Of a stretch of DNA of 64,000 nt, positions 35,049 through 44,190 are shown piece after piece. A program made the translations under genes and the position numbers. The number at the start of each line of letters is the position of its first letter. Positions within the stretch are counted from its first letter, which is position 1. The stretch comes from CAMYOC01 sp963704875 (lineage in GTDB: Bacteria > Pseudomonadota > Gammaproteobacteria > Steroidobacterales > XN24), in assembly GCA_963704875.1 (NCBI GenBank), contig CAVPIA010000007.1, forward strand, positions 62,001 through 126,000, given 5' to 3'. The notes under the pieces are model-generated. The model made no database searches, was not told the DNA's origin, and saw only the letters and a list, made by a program, of their open reading frames with translations.

Positions 35049-35852
35049 CTAGCCTGCGTTTAGCTGTTCCAGACGCTGGCTTGCCAGCCTCGCCGCCGTG
35101 GTTTCCGGATATCGGCCAACCACATCAGCCAGGGTCTTGCGCGCTTCAGTCAGCTGTCCCAGCTCAACCTGGCAATAGCCGATTTTCAGCAATGCATCTG
35201 GCAGCTTGCGCGAACTGGCATAGTTGGCCACGACTTTACGGAACGCAGGCAACGCCGCCTTGTAGTCCTGGCTCACGTAAAACGTCTCGGCCAGCCAGTA
35301 CTGACTGTGGCCTGCCAGATCGCTGTTCGGGAACTCGGCAAGATACTGTTCAAAAGCCTTGCGGGCTTCCTCGTAGCGACCCTCTTTCAGCAACTCGAAA
35401 GCCGCTTCATAGCGTGCCCGCTCGTTTGCCGCCGGGCCGCCCGCAGGAGCGCTTGCTGCAGTCCCTGCCGCAACACCAGCGGCGGCTGCAGCTGCGCTCC
35501 CGCCCGCACTCGCGGGGGCCGCCGCGGTGCCACCCTGCTCCATGCTCTGCAGACGTCGATCGAGATCGAGATACTGGTCTCGCTGCCGTTCCGCAGCGGC
35601 CTGGTCCTCAAACCTCAGTGTTTCCACCTGACCGCGCAACTCCCGCATCTGGGTTTGCATCTCCTCCATCTGGTTGGCCATCTGCACCAGGCTGTCATTC
35701 GCAGTAAGCCGCTCCAGACGATTGAGACGGTCCTCGATTTCCGTCAGCTTGACCAACACTGGATCCTCGGACGACGGCGTGGTTGCGCAACCGGCGGCGA
35801 GGCACATGGAAATCAATCCCAGAGTGACAACAACTGGCTTCATCAAGCTCAC
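35049..35852 (-). CDS. cpoB: Tol-Pal cell-division coordinator CpoB/YbgF
   Basis: Periplasmic partner of TolA that coordinates outer-membrane constriction with PBP1B. The 267-residue protein has a signal region, a coiled-coil trimerisation region (about residues 35-115, with LTEIEDRLNRLERL and MEEMQTQMRELRGQ), and an Ala/Gly-rich linker. The C-terminal TPR domain begins near residue 145 (YEAAFELLKEGRYEEARKAF and the next two repeats). Unlike the classical soluble form, the N-terminus reads CLAAGCATT, a good lipobox, so this version may be lipid-anchored. The ATG overlaps the pal stop by four bases. Confidence 0.93.
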   Translation of the reverse strand: MSLMKPVVVTLGLISMCLAAGCATTPSSEDPVLVKLTEIEDRLNRLERLTANDSLVQMANQMEEMQTQMRELRGQVETLRFEDQAAAERQRDQYLDLDRRLQSMEQGGTAAAPASAGGSAAAAAAGVAAGTAASAPAGGPAANERARYEAAFELLKEGRYEEARKAFEQYLAEFPNSDLAGHSQYWLAETFYVSQDYKAALPAFRKVVANYASSRKLPDALLKIGYCQVELGQLTEARKTLADVVGRYPETTAARLASQRLEQLNAG

Positions 35853-36388
35853 TCCGAATAAACGATCTCAACCCGGCGGTTGAGTTGCCATGATTCTTCA
35901 TCGCTGCCCTGCGAGGCCGGCCGCTCTTCACCGTAACTGACCGTGGTGATCTGGGCCGCCGCGACGCCCTGAAGCATCAGCGCCTGGCGCACAGCCTGGG
36001 CCCGCCGCTCTGCCAGACCGATATTGTACTCACGTGAACCACGCTCATCGGCGTGACCTTCGAGTCGTACATTCAGACCCGGGTTGCCGGCCAGCCTGCG
36101 CGCGTGCGCTGCCAGCGCCTCTGAGTACTTGGCGCTGATGCGGGCTGTGTCGAAATCGAAATAGATCACTGTGTCCTGGATCAGAACCGTGTCGCCAGGC
36201 AGCATGCCGGGCTCGAGGTATTCGGTACCGGCACCCATGGTCGAGGTCCCGATACCAGACTGAGTGCTGATCTCGGTTTCTTCGGTAACGATGGTCTCGG
36301 TGCCATCGTCCGGCTTGGTACCGCTCTTGGCACAGCCAGCGATGACCAGGCTGGCGGCTATCAGGGCGAGATAATGTTTGGCTTGCAT
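35849..36388 (-). CDS. pal: Peptidoglycan-associated lipoprotein Pal
   Basis: Outer-membrane lipoprotein that binds meso-diaminopimelate of peptidoglycan and TolB. From the ATG at 36388 it has 179 residues: a lipobox SLVIAGC near residue 19, a Thr/Glu-rich linker, and a C-terminal OmpA-like domain with VIYFDFDTARIS, LEGHADERGSREYNIGLAERR and VSYGEERPAS. These cover the peptidoglycan-binding residues. A TTG four codons upstream is in frame but less likely. It lies 64 bases after tolB, in the expected order. Confidence 0.96.
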   Translation of the reverse strand: MQAKHYLALIAASLVIAGCAKSGTKPDDGTETIVTEETEISTQSGIGTSTMGAGTEYLEPGMLPGDTVLIQDTVIYFDFDTARISAKYSEALAAHARRLAGNPGLNVRLEGHADERGSREYNIGLAERRAQAVRQALMLQGVAAAQITTVSYGEERPASQGSDEESWQLNRRVEIVYSE

Positions 36389-36452
36389 GTTGGATTCCAA
36401 TGAGAGTTTAGATTCAGGTTGTGCTCACACCAGCTGCTAATGCTAACAGCCT

Positions 36453-37763
36453 TCAATACTTTGGATACGGTGACCATGCTGGCTCACGCACGTCGCCGGC
36501 CGCTGCAGCCAGGCTTTGACTGATACGTCCGTCGGTTGACACCGCCGCCAGCGTCCCGCGACCCGCCACCCGGGTGGCATAAATGATCATCGTGCCGTTC
36601 GGCGCCAGGCTCGGCGACTCATCCTGCCGTCCATCCGTCAGGATACGCGTTGCCTTGGTCTGCAAGTCCACCAGCGCAATTCGGTAATTGCCCTGATCGT
36701 TATGCACCACCACCAGGCTATTGCCGTCCGGGGTGACCCTTGGCCGTGCATTATACCGCCCTTCGAAGGTGACCCGCCGGGGGTTGCTGCTGCCATCCGC
36801 CGGGACGGCGTAAACCTGCGGTCCGCCACTGCGGTCGGAGGTGAAATAGATCTCTTTACCATCCGCGGACCAGGCCGCCTCGGTATCGATAGCCGAATTG
36901 GTCGTCAGACGGCGCAAGGCGCCGGTGGCCGGGTTAAGGACATGGATATCAAGATTGCCATCCTGGCCGGACAGGGTCAGCGCCAGCCAGCGTCCATCCG
37001 GGGAGAATGCCGGCGCGCCGTTGATTCCGGGTCGGGCAGAAACCTGGGTGCGCTTACCGGTAGTCAGTTCCTGAACATAGATGCCTGAGCGTTTGCCCTC
37101 AAACGACACATAGGCCAGGCGCCTGCCGTCAGGTGACCAGCTTGGCGACATCAGTGGTTCGCTGGACTCAGCGATCATCTGCGGGTTCGCACCGTCCGCG
37201 TCTGCAACAAACAGACGATACAAATCCCGGTCCCCGGCGCGAGTCACGCTGATATAAGCAATCCGCGTAGAGAACGCCCCTGGCGTCCCGGTCAGTTTTT
37301 CGAAAATCATGTCGCTTGCCCGATGTGATGCGGCGCGCAGCATCTCGGCGCTGGCCGGGATCTGGAACCCGAGCACCTGGCTTCCGCGGAACACATCAAA
37401 CACCTGGAAGCGAATCATGTAGCGATCCCCGCCCTGATCGAGCAGCGTACCGATCACCAGAAAATCCGTCTTGAGCAGTCTCCAGTCGGTGAAATTCACC
37501 GCCTGCGCGGTGGTCGGTTTGCTGATCATGTCCTGCGCCGGCAGCGGCGCGAAGCGCCCGCTGCGCTCGAGGTCCCCGGCGATGATACCGGCGACATCTA
37601 TGGGCGAATTTCCAGTGCCGTCATAAGCAAACGGCACCACCGCGACCGGCACGGCTTCGCTGACGCCGCGATTGATCTCGATCCGCAATTGCGCCATCGC
37701 TGGCGAGCTTGTGATCAGGGCCAGCAAAATGGCCAGGCCAGATCCTGCTATTCGTAGACTCAT
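36453..37763 (-). CDS. tolB: Tol-Pal system protein TolB
   Basis: Periplasmic six-bladed beta-propeller protein that interacts with Pal and TolA. The ATG at 37763 gives 436 residues with a signal peptide ending SPAMA before QLRIEINRG, the standard mature start. AGGAGGGG lies ten bases before this ATG; a longer frame would bury the signal peptide. The N-terminal domain (about 25-160) is followed by PD40 propeller repeats with SPSWSPDGRRLAYVSFE, PAFSPDGRWLALTLSG and EAAWSADGKEIYFTSDR. It sits between tolA and pal. Confidence 0.96.
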   Translation of the reverse strand: MSLRIAGSGLAILLALITSSPAMAQLRIEINRGVSEAVPVAVVPFAYDGTGNSPIDVAGIIAGDLERSGRFAPLPAQDMISKPTTAQAVNFTDWRLLKTDFLVIGTLLDQGGDRYMIRFQVFDVFRGSQVLGFQIPASAEMLRAASHRASDMIFEKLTGTPGAFSTRIAYISVTRAGDRDLYRLFVADADGANPQMIAESSEPLMSPSWSPDGRRLAYVSFEGKRSGIYVQELTTGKRTQVSARPGINGAPAFSPDGRWLALTLSGQDGNLDIHVLNPATGALRRLTTNSAIDTEAAWSADGKEIYFTSDRSGGPQVYAVPADGSSNPRRVTFEGRYNARPRVTPDGNSLVVVHNDQGNYRIALVDLQTKATRILTDGRQDESPSLAPNGTMIIYATRVAGRGTLAAVSTDGRISQSLAAAAGDVREPAWSPYPKY

Positions 37764-37834
37764 GGGAACGTATCCCCTCCTGTAAAACAAATCGTGCATG
37801 ACGGTCTCCATTGCATGCCTGCCAATCAGGCCAC

Positions 37835-38695
37835 CTAATCCGGCCTGAAATCCAGCACCAGGTTCCGCTCGAACAGGGCCGGATCCGGTGGCCGCGGCAA
37901 TGGTGAGGCCTTGAATACAGCGGCCTCGATCGAACGCTTCACCGTATCCCCGGCATCACATGCGCCAAACCTTACCGCCACCACCTCGCCGCCGGGGATC
38001 TGGGTCACAAACAGTTCGCAACGCAAGCCGGCGCGGGCCTCCGGGGGCCGGATCCAGTTGCGCGTGACGCGCTGCTGGATAAGCGCCGCATACTGCTCGC
38101 GCATGCCGGAGTTCCTGATGTCTTCCTCGGCAGCAAGCGCACCGGCCAGCTCCGCCTGCAGTTCCGCCTGACGCTTTGCAGCGGCCTCAGCCTGGCGCTT
38201 TTCCTCAGCCTTGCGTTCAGCCTCGCGTTTTTGGGCCGCCACACGTTCGGCTTCCTGTTTTCTTGCCTGCTCCTGTTGTCGTCGCTCCTCGGCAGCCGCG
38301 GCCTCCTTGCGTTGTTGTTCAGCCTCGGCCTGACGCTTTCGTTCCTGGGCGACTTTTCGTTCTTCCGACAGCCTGCGCTCCTGCGCCGCCCTGGCCGCCT
38401 GTTCTTGCTCTACACGCAACTGATCCAATCGCTGTTGCTCAAGCTCCGCAGCGCGCCGCTTGGCCGCCAGCGCCTGATCACGCTCGCGCTGAGCCGCTCG
38501 CTCTGCCTCCTGCGCCCTTTCCTGCCTGGCCCGGATCGCGCCTTCGTCGATCACAGTCGCCTTGATCGAAATGTGCGGCGGGACCACTGGCGTTCGCTGC
38601 AGGGCAAAACTGATCGTGAGCATGACCAGCAGGCCCGCATGCAGAGCGGTCGCCCAGCCCATTGGTACCAGGTGTTCGCGCAAGAACGGAGGCAT
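37835..38695 (-). CDS. tolA: Cell-envelope integrity protein TolA
   Basis: Inner-membrane-anchored protein that spans the periplasm and links the TolQR motor to TolB and Pal. The 286 residues have one N-terminal helix (about 15-32). A long Ala/Glu/Lys/Arg/Gln coiled-coil domain II (about 50-190) has repeats such as QERAQEAERAAQRERDQ and EEKRQAEAAAKRQAE. The C-terminal domain III starts near residue 200 with YAALIQQRVTRNWIRPP and carries LRCELFVTQIPGGEVV. The order tolQ-tolR-tolA-tolB supports the call over other TonB-like proteins. Confidence 0.93.
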   Translation of the reverse strand: MPPFLREHLVPMGWATALHAGLLVMLTISFALQRTPVVPPHISIKATVIDEGAIRARQERAQEAERAAQRERDQALAAKRRAAELEQQRLDQLRVEQEQAARAAQERRLSEERKVAQERKRQAEAEQQRKEAAAAEERRQQEQARKQEAERVAAQKREAERKAEEKRQAEAAAKRQAELQAELAGALAAEEDIRNSGMREQYAALIQQRVTRNWIRPPEARAGLRCELFVTQIPGGEVVAVRFGACDAGDTVKRSIEAAVFKASPLPRPPDPALFERNLVLDFRPD

Positions 38696-38708
38696 CGTAT
38701 TCGCCGAC

Positions 38709-39182
38709 CTACTCCGCGTCTGCTTGGCCGGATTCCAGCGGGCCCAGGTCTAGTGGTTCCACATCGGCGGGGTCAGTCAGGAAGCCTACTTCATTTGCGC
38801 CAGCCTGTTGCAACAGGACCATCGCAGTGACGACTTCGCCATAGGCAACCAGCGTGTCCGCCCGCACCAGCACGGGCGTTTCCGGCGCCCGGCGCAGAAC
38901 TGCCGCGGTGCGTTTGGCGACTGTGCGCTGGTCCAGCGCAGTTTCGGGATCGTCCCCGATATTCAAAAACATCTGCCCTTCGCGGTCGATACTCAACACC
39001 AGAGGCTCTGAATCGCCCGGATCCAGTGGCTCGGCGCCAGCTTTGGGCAATTCGACCTCGATACCCTGGGTCAGCAACGGCGCTGTCACCATAAAAATGA
39101 TCAGCAACACCAGCATGACGTCGATATACGGCACCACGTTGATCTCGCCCATGAGGCGCCGTTTGTGATCAACGCGTGGCAT
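38709..39182 (-). CDS. tolR: Tol-Pal stator protein TolR (ExbD family)
   Basis: Forms the proton-driven motor with TolQ. From the ATG at 39182 it has 157 residues: a cytoplasmic start MPRVDHKRRLMGEINVVPYI, then the single transmembrane helix with the proton-carrying aspartate in VPYIDVMLVLLIIFMV. The periplasmic domain includes VLVRADTLVAYGEVV. The usual acidic C-terminal tail is present. A longer frame upstream lies inside tolQ and is rejected; the chosen ATG overlaps the tolQ end by 14 bases, consistent with coupling. Confidence 0.95.
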   Translation of the reverse strand: MPRVDHKRRLMGEINVVPYIDVMLVLLIIFMVTAPLLTQGIEVELPKAGAEPLDPGDSEPLVLSIDREGQMFLNIGDDPETALDQRTVAKRTAAVLRRAPETPVLVRADTLVAYGEVVTAMVLLQQAGANEVGFLTDPADVEPLDLGPLESGQADAE

Positions 39183-39876
39183 TGCCCTGTCCTTCGCGGC
39201 GGCTGCCGCGGGCATAACGCTGAAGGATGCTTGAGAACTCTTCGACAAAGGTGTCGTAGCGGCTCTCCAGACGGCCGACCTGATCTGCGTAACGGTTGTA
39301 GGCAATCACCGCCGGGATCGCGGCAAACAAGCCCATTGCGGTCGCCACCAATGCTTCCGCGATGCCCGGCGCAACCATCGCCAGCGTGGCCTGCTGGACA
39401 TTCCCCAGGCCCCGGAACGCGTTCATGATTCCCCACACGGTGCCAAACAGGCCGACATAGGGACTGGTCGACCCCACCGTCGCAAGCATGGCGAGGTTCT
39501 GTTCCAGGCGGTCGGCCTCGCGCATCTGCGATACACCCATGGCGCGTCGACAACCTTCGAGGACCGCTCCGGGCGTGATGTCGTCCTGCTCCCGCAGGCG
39601 GCCGAATTCACGGAAGCCGGCCTCGAAGATACCTTCCATGCCGGCCGCAGGCTGGTCCCGCCCGCTGATGCGTCGGTACATCGCCGACAGGTCACCGCCG
39701 GACCAGAACTCGGTTTCGAAACGGTCCGCGCTGCGCTGCGCCTGACGCACGGTACCGCGCTTGCGCAGGATCACCGCCCAGGATGCGATGGACGCAAGCA
39801 GCAGGGCCAGCATGACCAGCTGAACGATCAGGCTTGCCTCCAGCACCAGACTGAGAAATGACATGTCGTTGGTCAT
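39169..39876 (-). CDS. tolQ: Tol-Pal motor protein TolQ (ExbB family)
   Basis: Inner-membrane proton-channel subunit of the Tol motor. The 235 residues have three predicted helices: SLIVQLVMLALLLASIASW near the start, then a long cytoplasmic loop, then SPYVGLFGTVWGIMNAF and VATAMGLFAAIPAVIAYNRY, both ExbB/TolQ signatures. The ATG overlaps the ybgC stop as ATGA at 39873-39876. ExbB is excluded by the neighbours tolR, tolA and tolB. Confidence 0.96.
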   Translation of the reverse strand: MTNDMSFLSLVLEASLIVQLVMLALLLASIASWAVILRKRGTVRQAQRSADRFETEFWSGGDLSAMYRRISGRDQPAAGMEGIFEAGFREFGRLREQDDITPGAVLEGCRRAMGVSQMREADRLEQNLAMLATVGSTSPYVGLFGTVWGIMNAFRGLGNVQQATLAMVAPGIAEALVATAMGLFAAIPAVIAYNRYADQVGRLESRYDTFVEEFSSILQRYARGSRREGQGNATR

Positions 39877-40280
39877 CGATCGCGCTCCATGGCTGCGAGT
39901 AGCTCGGTGGGTATGGGTTTCGGCTTCAGGCTGCTGGCCTCGACACAGGCGGCGTCCACGCTTGCGCTGACCAGCAGTTCATCCTGAGTCTCGTCCCGGT
40001 AAATACTCTGCTCGAACGTCATCGAAGCGCGCCGGTGCCGCGCCAGTTCCGCGCACACACACAGCAGGTCATTGAATCGGGCGGGCTTGCGATAGCGTAT
40101 CGCCACGCCGGTAATGACAAACAGCAATCCGCGCTGCCGAAGTAATTCTGACTGATCGCAACCTAGGCTGCGCAACCATTCGGTTCGGGCCCGTTCGAGA
40201 AAACGGAGATAGTTGGCGTAATAGACGACGCCACCGAGGTCCGTATCCTCGTAATAGACCCTTACGGGCCAGGTAAACAT
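39873..40280 (-). CDS. ybgC: Acyl-CoA thioesterase YbgC
   Basis: Hotdog-fold thioesterase of the Tol-Pal operon, reported to act on short-chain or acyl-ACP substrates. From the ATG at 40280 it has 135 residues, starting MFTWPVRVYYEDTDLGGVVY with the catalytic Asp of YEDTD, then YLRFLERARTEWLRSLG. The ATG has GGAAGG six bases upstream; an in-frame TTG ten codons earlier is rejected. It opens the tol cluster and overlaps tolQ by four bases. Confidence 0.95.
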   Translation of the reverse strand: MFTWPVRVYYEDTDLGGVVYYANYLRFLERARTEWLRSLGCDQSELLRQRGLLFVITGVAIRYRKPARFNDLLCVCAELARHRRASMTFEQSIYRDETQDELLVSASVDAACVEASSLKPKPIPTELLAAMERDR

Positions 40281-40362
40281 GTTCTGCCTTCCGGGGGTTT
40301 GAGCCTGCAATCCGGTATTGTGATCCAGACCGCGGGCGCGGTCAAAAGTTTATATTTTGCAA

Positions 40363-41409
40363 TCAGTTATCGCGGAAAAGTGACATGCTTTCAGAAGTCT
40401 TGTCGGGACCCGGTTGCGGCAGCCCGAAATGCTCATAGGCATGCCGGGTGGCAACCCGGCCTCTGGCCGTTCGCATCAGAAAACCTTGCTGGATCAGATA
40501 TGGCTCGAGCACATCCTCTATCGTGCCACGCTCCTCCCCGATTGCGGCGGCCAGGCTCTCCACGCCGACCGGACCGCCGTCGAACTTCTCGATGATGGTC
40601 AGCAACAACTTGCGGTCCATCACGTCAAAGCCGTGCGGATCCACATCGAGCATGTCCATCGCCGCCACCGCAACAGACTCGCTGACCCGGCCATCAGCTT
40701 CCACTTCGGCATAATCACGTACCCGTCTGAGCAGACGGTTTGCGATCCGGGGCGTTCCGCGCGCGCGTCGCGCGATCAGTCCCGCGCCGCCCGGATCGGT
40801 CACCAGTCCGAAAATATCTGCTGATCGGGTCACAATCCGGGTCAGTTCCTGTTCGCTATAGAACTCAAGACGCTGCACGATGCCAAAACGGTCGCGCAGT
40901 GGTGAGGTCAGCAGACCTGCCCGAGTGGTGGCTCCGACCAATGTAAACGGTGGCAAATCGAGCTTGATCGAGCGGGCAGCCGGCCCTTCTCCGATCATGA
41001 TGTCCAGCTGGAAATCCTCCATGGCCGGATACAGGATCTCCTCCACGACCGGACTCAGACGGTGGATTTCATCCACAAACAACACATCATGGGGTTCCAG
41101 GTTGGTCAGAATAGCCGCGAGATCGCCAGGGCGCTCCAGCACGGGCCCCGCGCTATGCCGCAAATTGACTCCGAGCTCATTGGCGATGATATGCGCAAGG
41201 GTCGTCTTGCCGAGACCCGGCGGGCCGAAAATAAGGCAGTGGTCGAGCGCCTCACCACGCTGACGCGCGGCCTTGATAAACACATCCATCTGCTTCTTGA
41301 CTGCAGGCTGGCCGATATACTCCTCCAGCAAACGCGGCCGGATCGCCCTTTCGATGGCTTCCTCGTCACCCTGGGTGACAGCGGAGATAATTCGGTCCTG
41401 CTCAATCAT
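40363..41409 (-). CDS. ruvB: Holliday junction helicase motor RuvB
   Basis: AAA+ ATPase ring that drives branch migration with RuvA. The 348 residues have the start IEQDRIISAV and the block RPRLLEEYIGQ. Walker A is GPPGLGKTTLA, Walker B is LFVDEIHRLSP, and sensor 1 is LVGATTRAGLLTSPLRDRFG. The C-terminal winged-helix domain ends ...RVATRHAYEHFGL. It lies 20 bases after ruvA and 82 bases before ybgC. Gene order ruvC-ruvA-ruvB is the standard resolvasome operon. Confidence 0.97.
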   Translation of the reverse strand: MIEQDRIISAVTQGDEEAIERAIRPRLLEEYIGQPAVKKQMDVFIKAARQRGEALDHCLIFGPPGLGKTTLAHIIANELGVNLRHSAGPVLERPGDLAAILTNLEPHDVLFVDEIHRLSPVVEEILYPAMEDFQLDIMIGEGPAARSIKLDLPPFTLVGATTRAGLLTSPLRDRFGIVQRLEFYSEQELTRIVTRSADIFGLVTDPGGAGLIARRARGTPRIANRLLRRVRDYAEVEADGRVSESVAVAAMDMLDVDPHGFDVMDRKLLLTIIEKFDGGPVGVESLAAAIGEERGTIEDVLEPYLIQQGFLMRTARGRVATRHAYEHFGLPQPGPDKTSESMSLFRDN

Positions 41410-41429
41410 TGCCCTAGTCTACCGCGGCT

Positions 41430-42020
41430 CTAGCCGGCTGTGCCTTGTAGCGCGCGACGAATGATCTCCTCCGTCGCGAGGCCCTCACAGTCAATACTCT
41501 TCAGCATCCGGGTGGCCTCAGCCGGTTTGTAACCCAGGGCCACAAGCGCCCCGAATGCCTCGTCCTGGGCGCCTGCAGGTACGCCGACGACCGTCCCTCC
41601 CGGGCTCCCGGGGAGAGTCTGATCAAGCCGGTCGCGCATCTCGATGATGAGTCTTTCGGCGGTCTTCTTGCCGATTCCGGGCACCTTGACCAGGCTGGCC
41701 GTATCCTCAGTCCGGACACAGCGGACAAACCCTTCCACGGTGATTCCGGAGAGTATGCCCAGTGCCATCTTGGCGCCGATACCTGAAATGCGGAGCAGAC
41801 TCCGGAACAGCTGTCGCTCTTCCTCGCTGGCAAAACCGAACAGGATATGCGCGTCCTCGCGCACCACCAGGTGGGTCAACAAGGTCAGGTTCTCACCGAC
41901 CGCAGGCAGGCTGTAAAAGGTCGACATCGGCGCTTCAAGCTCATAGCCGACACCCGCCACGTCGATGACCAGCTGCGGCGGGTGTTTTGCCGCCAGCTGA
42001 CCGCGCAGAAAACCGATCAC
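41430..42020 (-). CDS. ruvA: Holliday junction DNA-binding protein RuvA
   Basis: Tetrameric junction-binding protein that loads RuvB. The 196 residues start MIGFLRGQLAAKHPPQLVID, the OB-fold domain I. Two HhH motifs follow in domain II (ISGIGAKMALGILSG and VPGIGKKTAERLIIEM). The C-terminal domain III that binds RuvB has GALVALGYKPAEATRML. The ATG overlaps the ruvC stop by four bases. Confidence 0.97.
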   Translation of the reverse strand: MIGFLRGQLAAKHPPQLVIDVAGVGYELEAPMSTFYSLPAVGENLTLLTHLVVREDAHILFGFASEEERQLFRSLLRISGIGAKMALGILSGITVEGFVRCVRTEDTASLVKVPGIGKKTAERLIIEMRDRLDQTLPGSPGGTVVGVPAGAQDEAFGALVALGYKPAEATRMLKSIDCEGLATEEIIRRALQGTAG

Positions 42021-42538
42021 CGACGGCGCCCCGCGCCGGCGGCTGTTCCGGTCAGACTCCGCATCGTGCGCATATGGACATGACAGACAGCGACCGCGAG
42101 TGCATCGCCGGCATCACTTTGCAGCCGACCTTCAATGTTCAGCAAACGCTTGACCATAGCCTGTACCTGAGCCTTGTCAGCAGCACCGGTGCCGGTGACG
42201 GTTTGTTTGATCTCACGCGCAGCGTACTCGTGGATCGGCAGAGAGTGACTGAAACTGGCACACAATGCAGCGGCTCTGGCATGGCCGAGCTTCAATGCAC
42301 TGTCGGCATTGCGATGCATGAATACCCTTTCCACCGCCACCTCGTCTGGCGAGAATTGTACGAACACCTCGCCCATCTGGGTGAAGATTTCCTGCAAGCG
42401 CTGGTTAAAACTCTCGCCGCGAGTACGCACACAACCGCTGGCCACATACTCGAGCTCTCGCCCAGCGGCGCGAATCACGCCAAAACCTGTGACCTGTGAG
42501 CCAGGGTCGATACCGAGGATGGTGAGCGCTGCAGCCAT
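42017..42538 (-). CDS. ruvC: Holliday junction resolvase RuvC
   Basis: Dimeric endonuclease that resolves junctions held by RuvAB. The 173 residues have the four acidic catalytic positions: Asp in ILGIDPGSQVTGFG, Glu in VAVERVFMH, and Asp residues in SDAGDALAVAVCH. YAAREIKQTVTGTGAADKAQV is also conserved. It is the first ruv gene; yebC ends 82 bases upstream with no terminator between, so a yebC-ruvCAB transcript is likely. Confidence 0.97.
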   Translation of the reverse strand: MAAALTILGIDPGSQVTGFGVIRAAGRELEYVASGCVRTRGESFNQRLQEIFTQMGEVFVQFSPDEVAVERVFMHRNADSALKLGHARAAALCASFSHSLPIHEYAAREIKQTVTGTGAADKAQVQAMVKRLLNIEGRLQSDAGDALAVAVCHVHMRTMRSLTGTAAGAGRRR

Positions 42539-42620
42539 CCGCTTATTGCCCCTTCCACGTCATGCGAAAGACTTCACCAGCGGCACGGCATCTGATTTCG
42601 CAGCCTTGTCTGTCAGCGCT

Positions 42621-43367
42621 TTAACCCGCCTGCTCCAGCAGATCCGGATCCATATCCGCGTTGGTGTAAACGTTTTGCACGTCGTCCAGATCCTCGAGCA
42701 TATCGAGCATTTTTAACATCGAAATGGCCTGATCATCTTCAAGATCCGCGCTGGTTGCGGGCCACATCGTAACCTCCGCGGATTCGGGTTCCAGGCCCGC
42801 CATGCGCATGCCCTCGTTCACGGCTTCGAAGTCGCCTGGCTCCGTGACCACATCGACGGATCCGTCGTCGTTGACCACAACGTCCTCGGCTCCTGCATCC
42901 AGCGCGGCGGCGAGGATCGCATTGTCGTTAACACCAGCGCCATAACTGATCACACCGCAGTGCTTAAACAAAAATGCCACCGATCCGTCCGAGCCAAGAT
43001 TGCCGCCGAACTTGGTGAAGGCATGACGCACGTCAGCGACGGTCCGATTGCGATTGTCGGTCATGCAGTCGACCATCACGGCCGCGCCGCCAGGGCCATA
43101 GCCTTCGTAGCGGACTTCCTCGTAATCCGCACCCTCAAGCCCACCCGCGCCGCGCTTGATCGCACGTTCGATGTTGTCCTTCGGCATGCTTTCGGCCTTG
43201 GCCTTGTCAACCGCCAGACGCAGCCGCGGGTTCATCGCGGGATCAGGATCCCCCAGCCGGGCGGCCGTTGTGATCTCACGAATCAGTCTGGTAAATATCT
43301 TGCCGCGCTTGGCATCCTGGGCGCCTTTGCGATGCTTGATATTCGCCCATTTGCTATGTCCAGCCAT
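42621..43367 (-). CDS. yebC: YebC/PmpR-family protein (probable regulator or translation factor)
   Basis: A 248-residue member of the YebC family, starting MAGHSKWANIKHRKGAQDA, then RLAVDKAKAESMPKDNIERA and YEGYGPGGAAVMVDCMTDN, which are near-invariant. Members have been reported as transcriptional regulators (PmpR), and recently as factors acting on ribosomes stalled at proline runs; which applies here is not decided by the sequence. Linkage to ruvC is conserved in many Gammaproteobacteria. Three 10-base direct repeats (CCATCCAGGG-like) lie upstream at about 43418-43452. Confidence 0.95.
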   Translation of the reverse strand: MAGHSKWANIKHRKGAQDAKRGKIFTRLIREITTAARLGDPDPAMNPRLRLAVDKAKAESMPKDNIERAIKRGAGGLEGADYEEVRYEGYGPGGAAVMVDCMTDNRNRTVADVRHAFTKFGGNLGSDGSVAFLFKHCGVISYGAGVNDNAILAAALDAGAEDVVVNDDGSVDVVTEPGDFEAVNEGMRMAGLEPESAEVTMWPATSADLEDDQAISMLKMLDMLEDLDDVQNVYTNADMDPDLLEQAG

Positions 43368-43484
43368 GAAAACTCATCAACTCGATAGGTGAAAAATCAA
43401 TCCGCCGGCATTGAAGCCCGGCCCTGAACGGCCCTGGATGGCCCTGGATGGTTTTGAGATCCAGCCGCGACTCCGCCTGGCGGT

Positions 43485-44057
43485 TCAGAATCGCGCCCGA
43501 ACGCCAATCAGCCAGCCGCTGTCGATATTTTTTGAACCCGCTTCATCGAACTTGCCCTGCGCCTTGCGCCAGCCCGCGTAGATGTCCGCATTCGGAATAA
43601 CCGCGTAGCCGGCCCAGGCGGTAAAATCCAGATAGCGCTTGGTATCCCCGAATGACAACACATTGGGCGCGTAATAGAGACTGCTTCCCAACAGGAAACG
43701 GTCATACTTCGGCAGCGTATAGCGAACAAATCCGCCGATGCCGAGATTGACGCCATCCTCGTCGGTAACGTCGTCATAACTGACATAGCTCAGACGCAGT
43801 CCGATTCCGGCCTTAAGCGGCCCCGGTCCGGACAAGGCCTTGCCGGTAACATGTCCCGCCACGCTGACCGCATCGCCGTTATTGCTATGTAACCAGGAGC
43901 CGTCAAACAACAGGTTATTACTATCAACCGGGACCTCGACCGTAAGTCGGGCCGCGTTATTGTTGACATTGAGGTCTGCCTCCGCAGCGATGGCCACTGG
44001 CGCGGCCAGGCTGCACATCAACACCAATGCCAATCTCGAGTTCAGCAACCGTTTCAT
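43485..44057 (-). CDS. YfaZ-family outer-membrane protein
   Basis: A 190-residue predicted outer-membrane beta-barrel with a signal peptide (KRLLNSRLALVLMCSLA ending AIAAEA) and alternating strands, ending in an aromatic ARF, the barrel assembly signal. LNVNNNAARLTVEVP, GGFVRYTLPKYDRFLLG and WAGYAVIPNADIYAGWR resemble YfaZ. The function of YfaZ is not known. The ATG at 44057 is chosen so the signal peptide begins at the start. It diverges from relA across 133 bases and has no obvious partners. Confidence 0.75.
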   Translation of the reverse strand: MKRLLNSRLALVLMCSLAAPVAIAAEADLNVNNNAARLTVEVPVDSNNLLFDGSWLHSNNGDAVSVAGHVTGKALSGPGPLKAGIGLRLSYVSYDDVTDEDGVNLGIGGFVRYTLPKYDRFLLGSSLYYAPNVLSFGDTKRYLDFTAWAGYAVIPNADIYAGWRKAQGKFDEAGSKNIDSGWLIGVRARF

Positions 44058-44190
44058 GAATCTTCCATTACCGTTAGCGCCGGCTGGCGCGTTTTGAAGA
44101 GCGTATGATAACGACAATACCGGTCACCGCACAGGAGCCGCCAACATAGCCGACAAACTCCAGCAAGATGAAGCGCAGGTTTGCCCCGCC

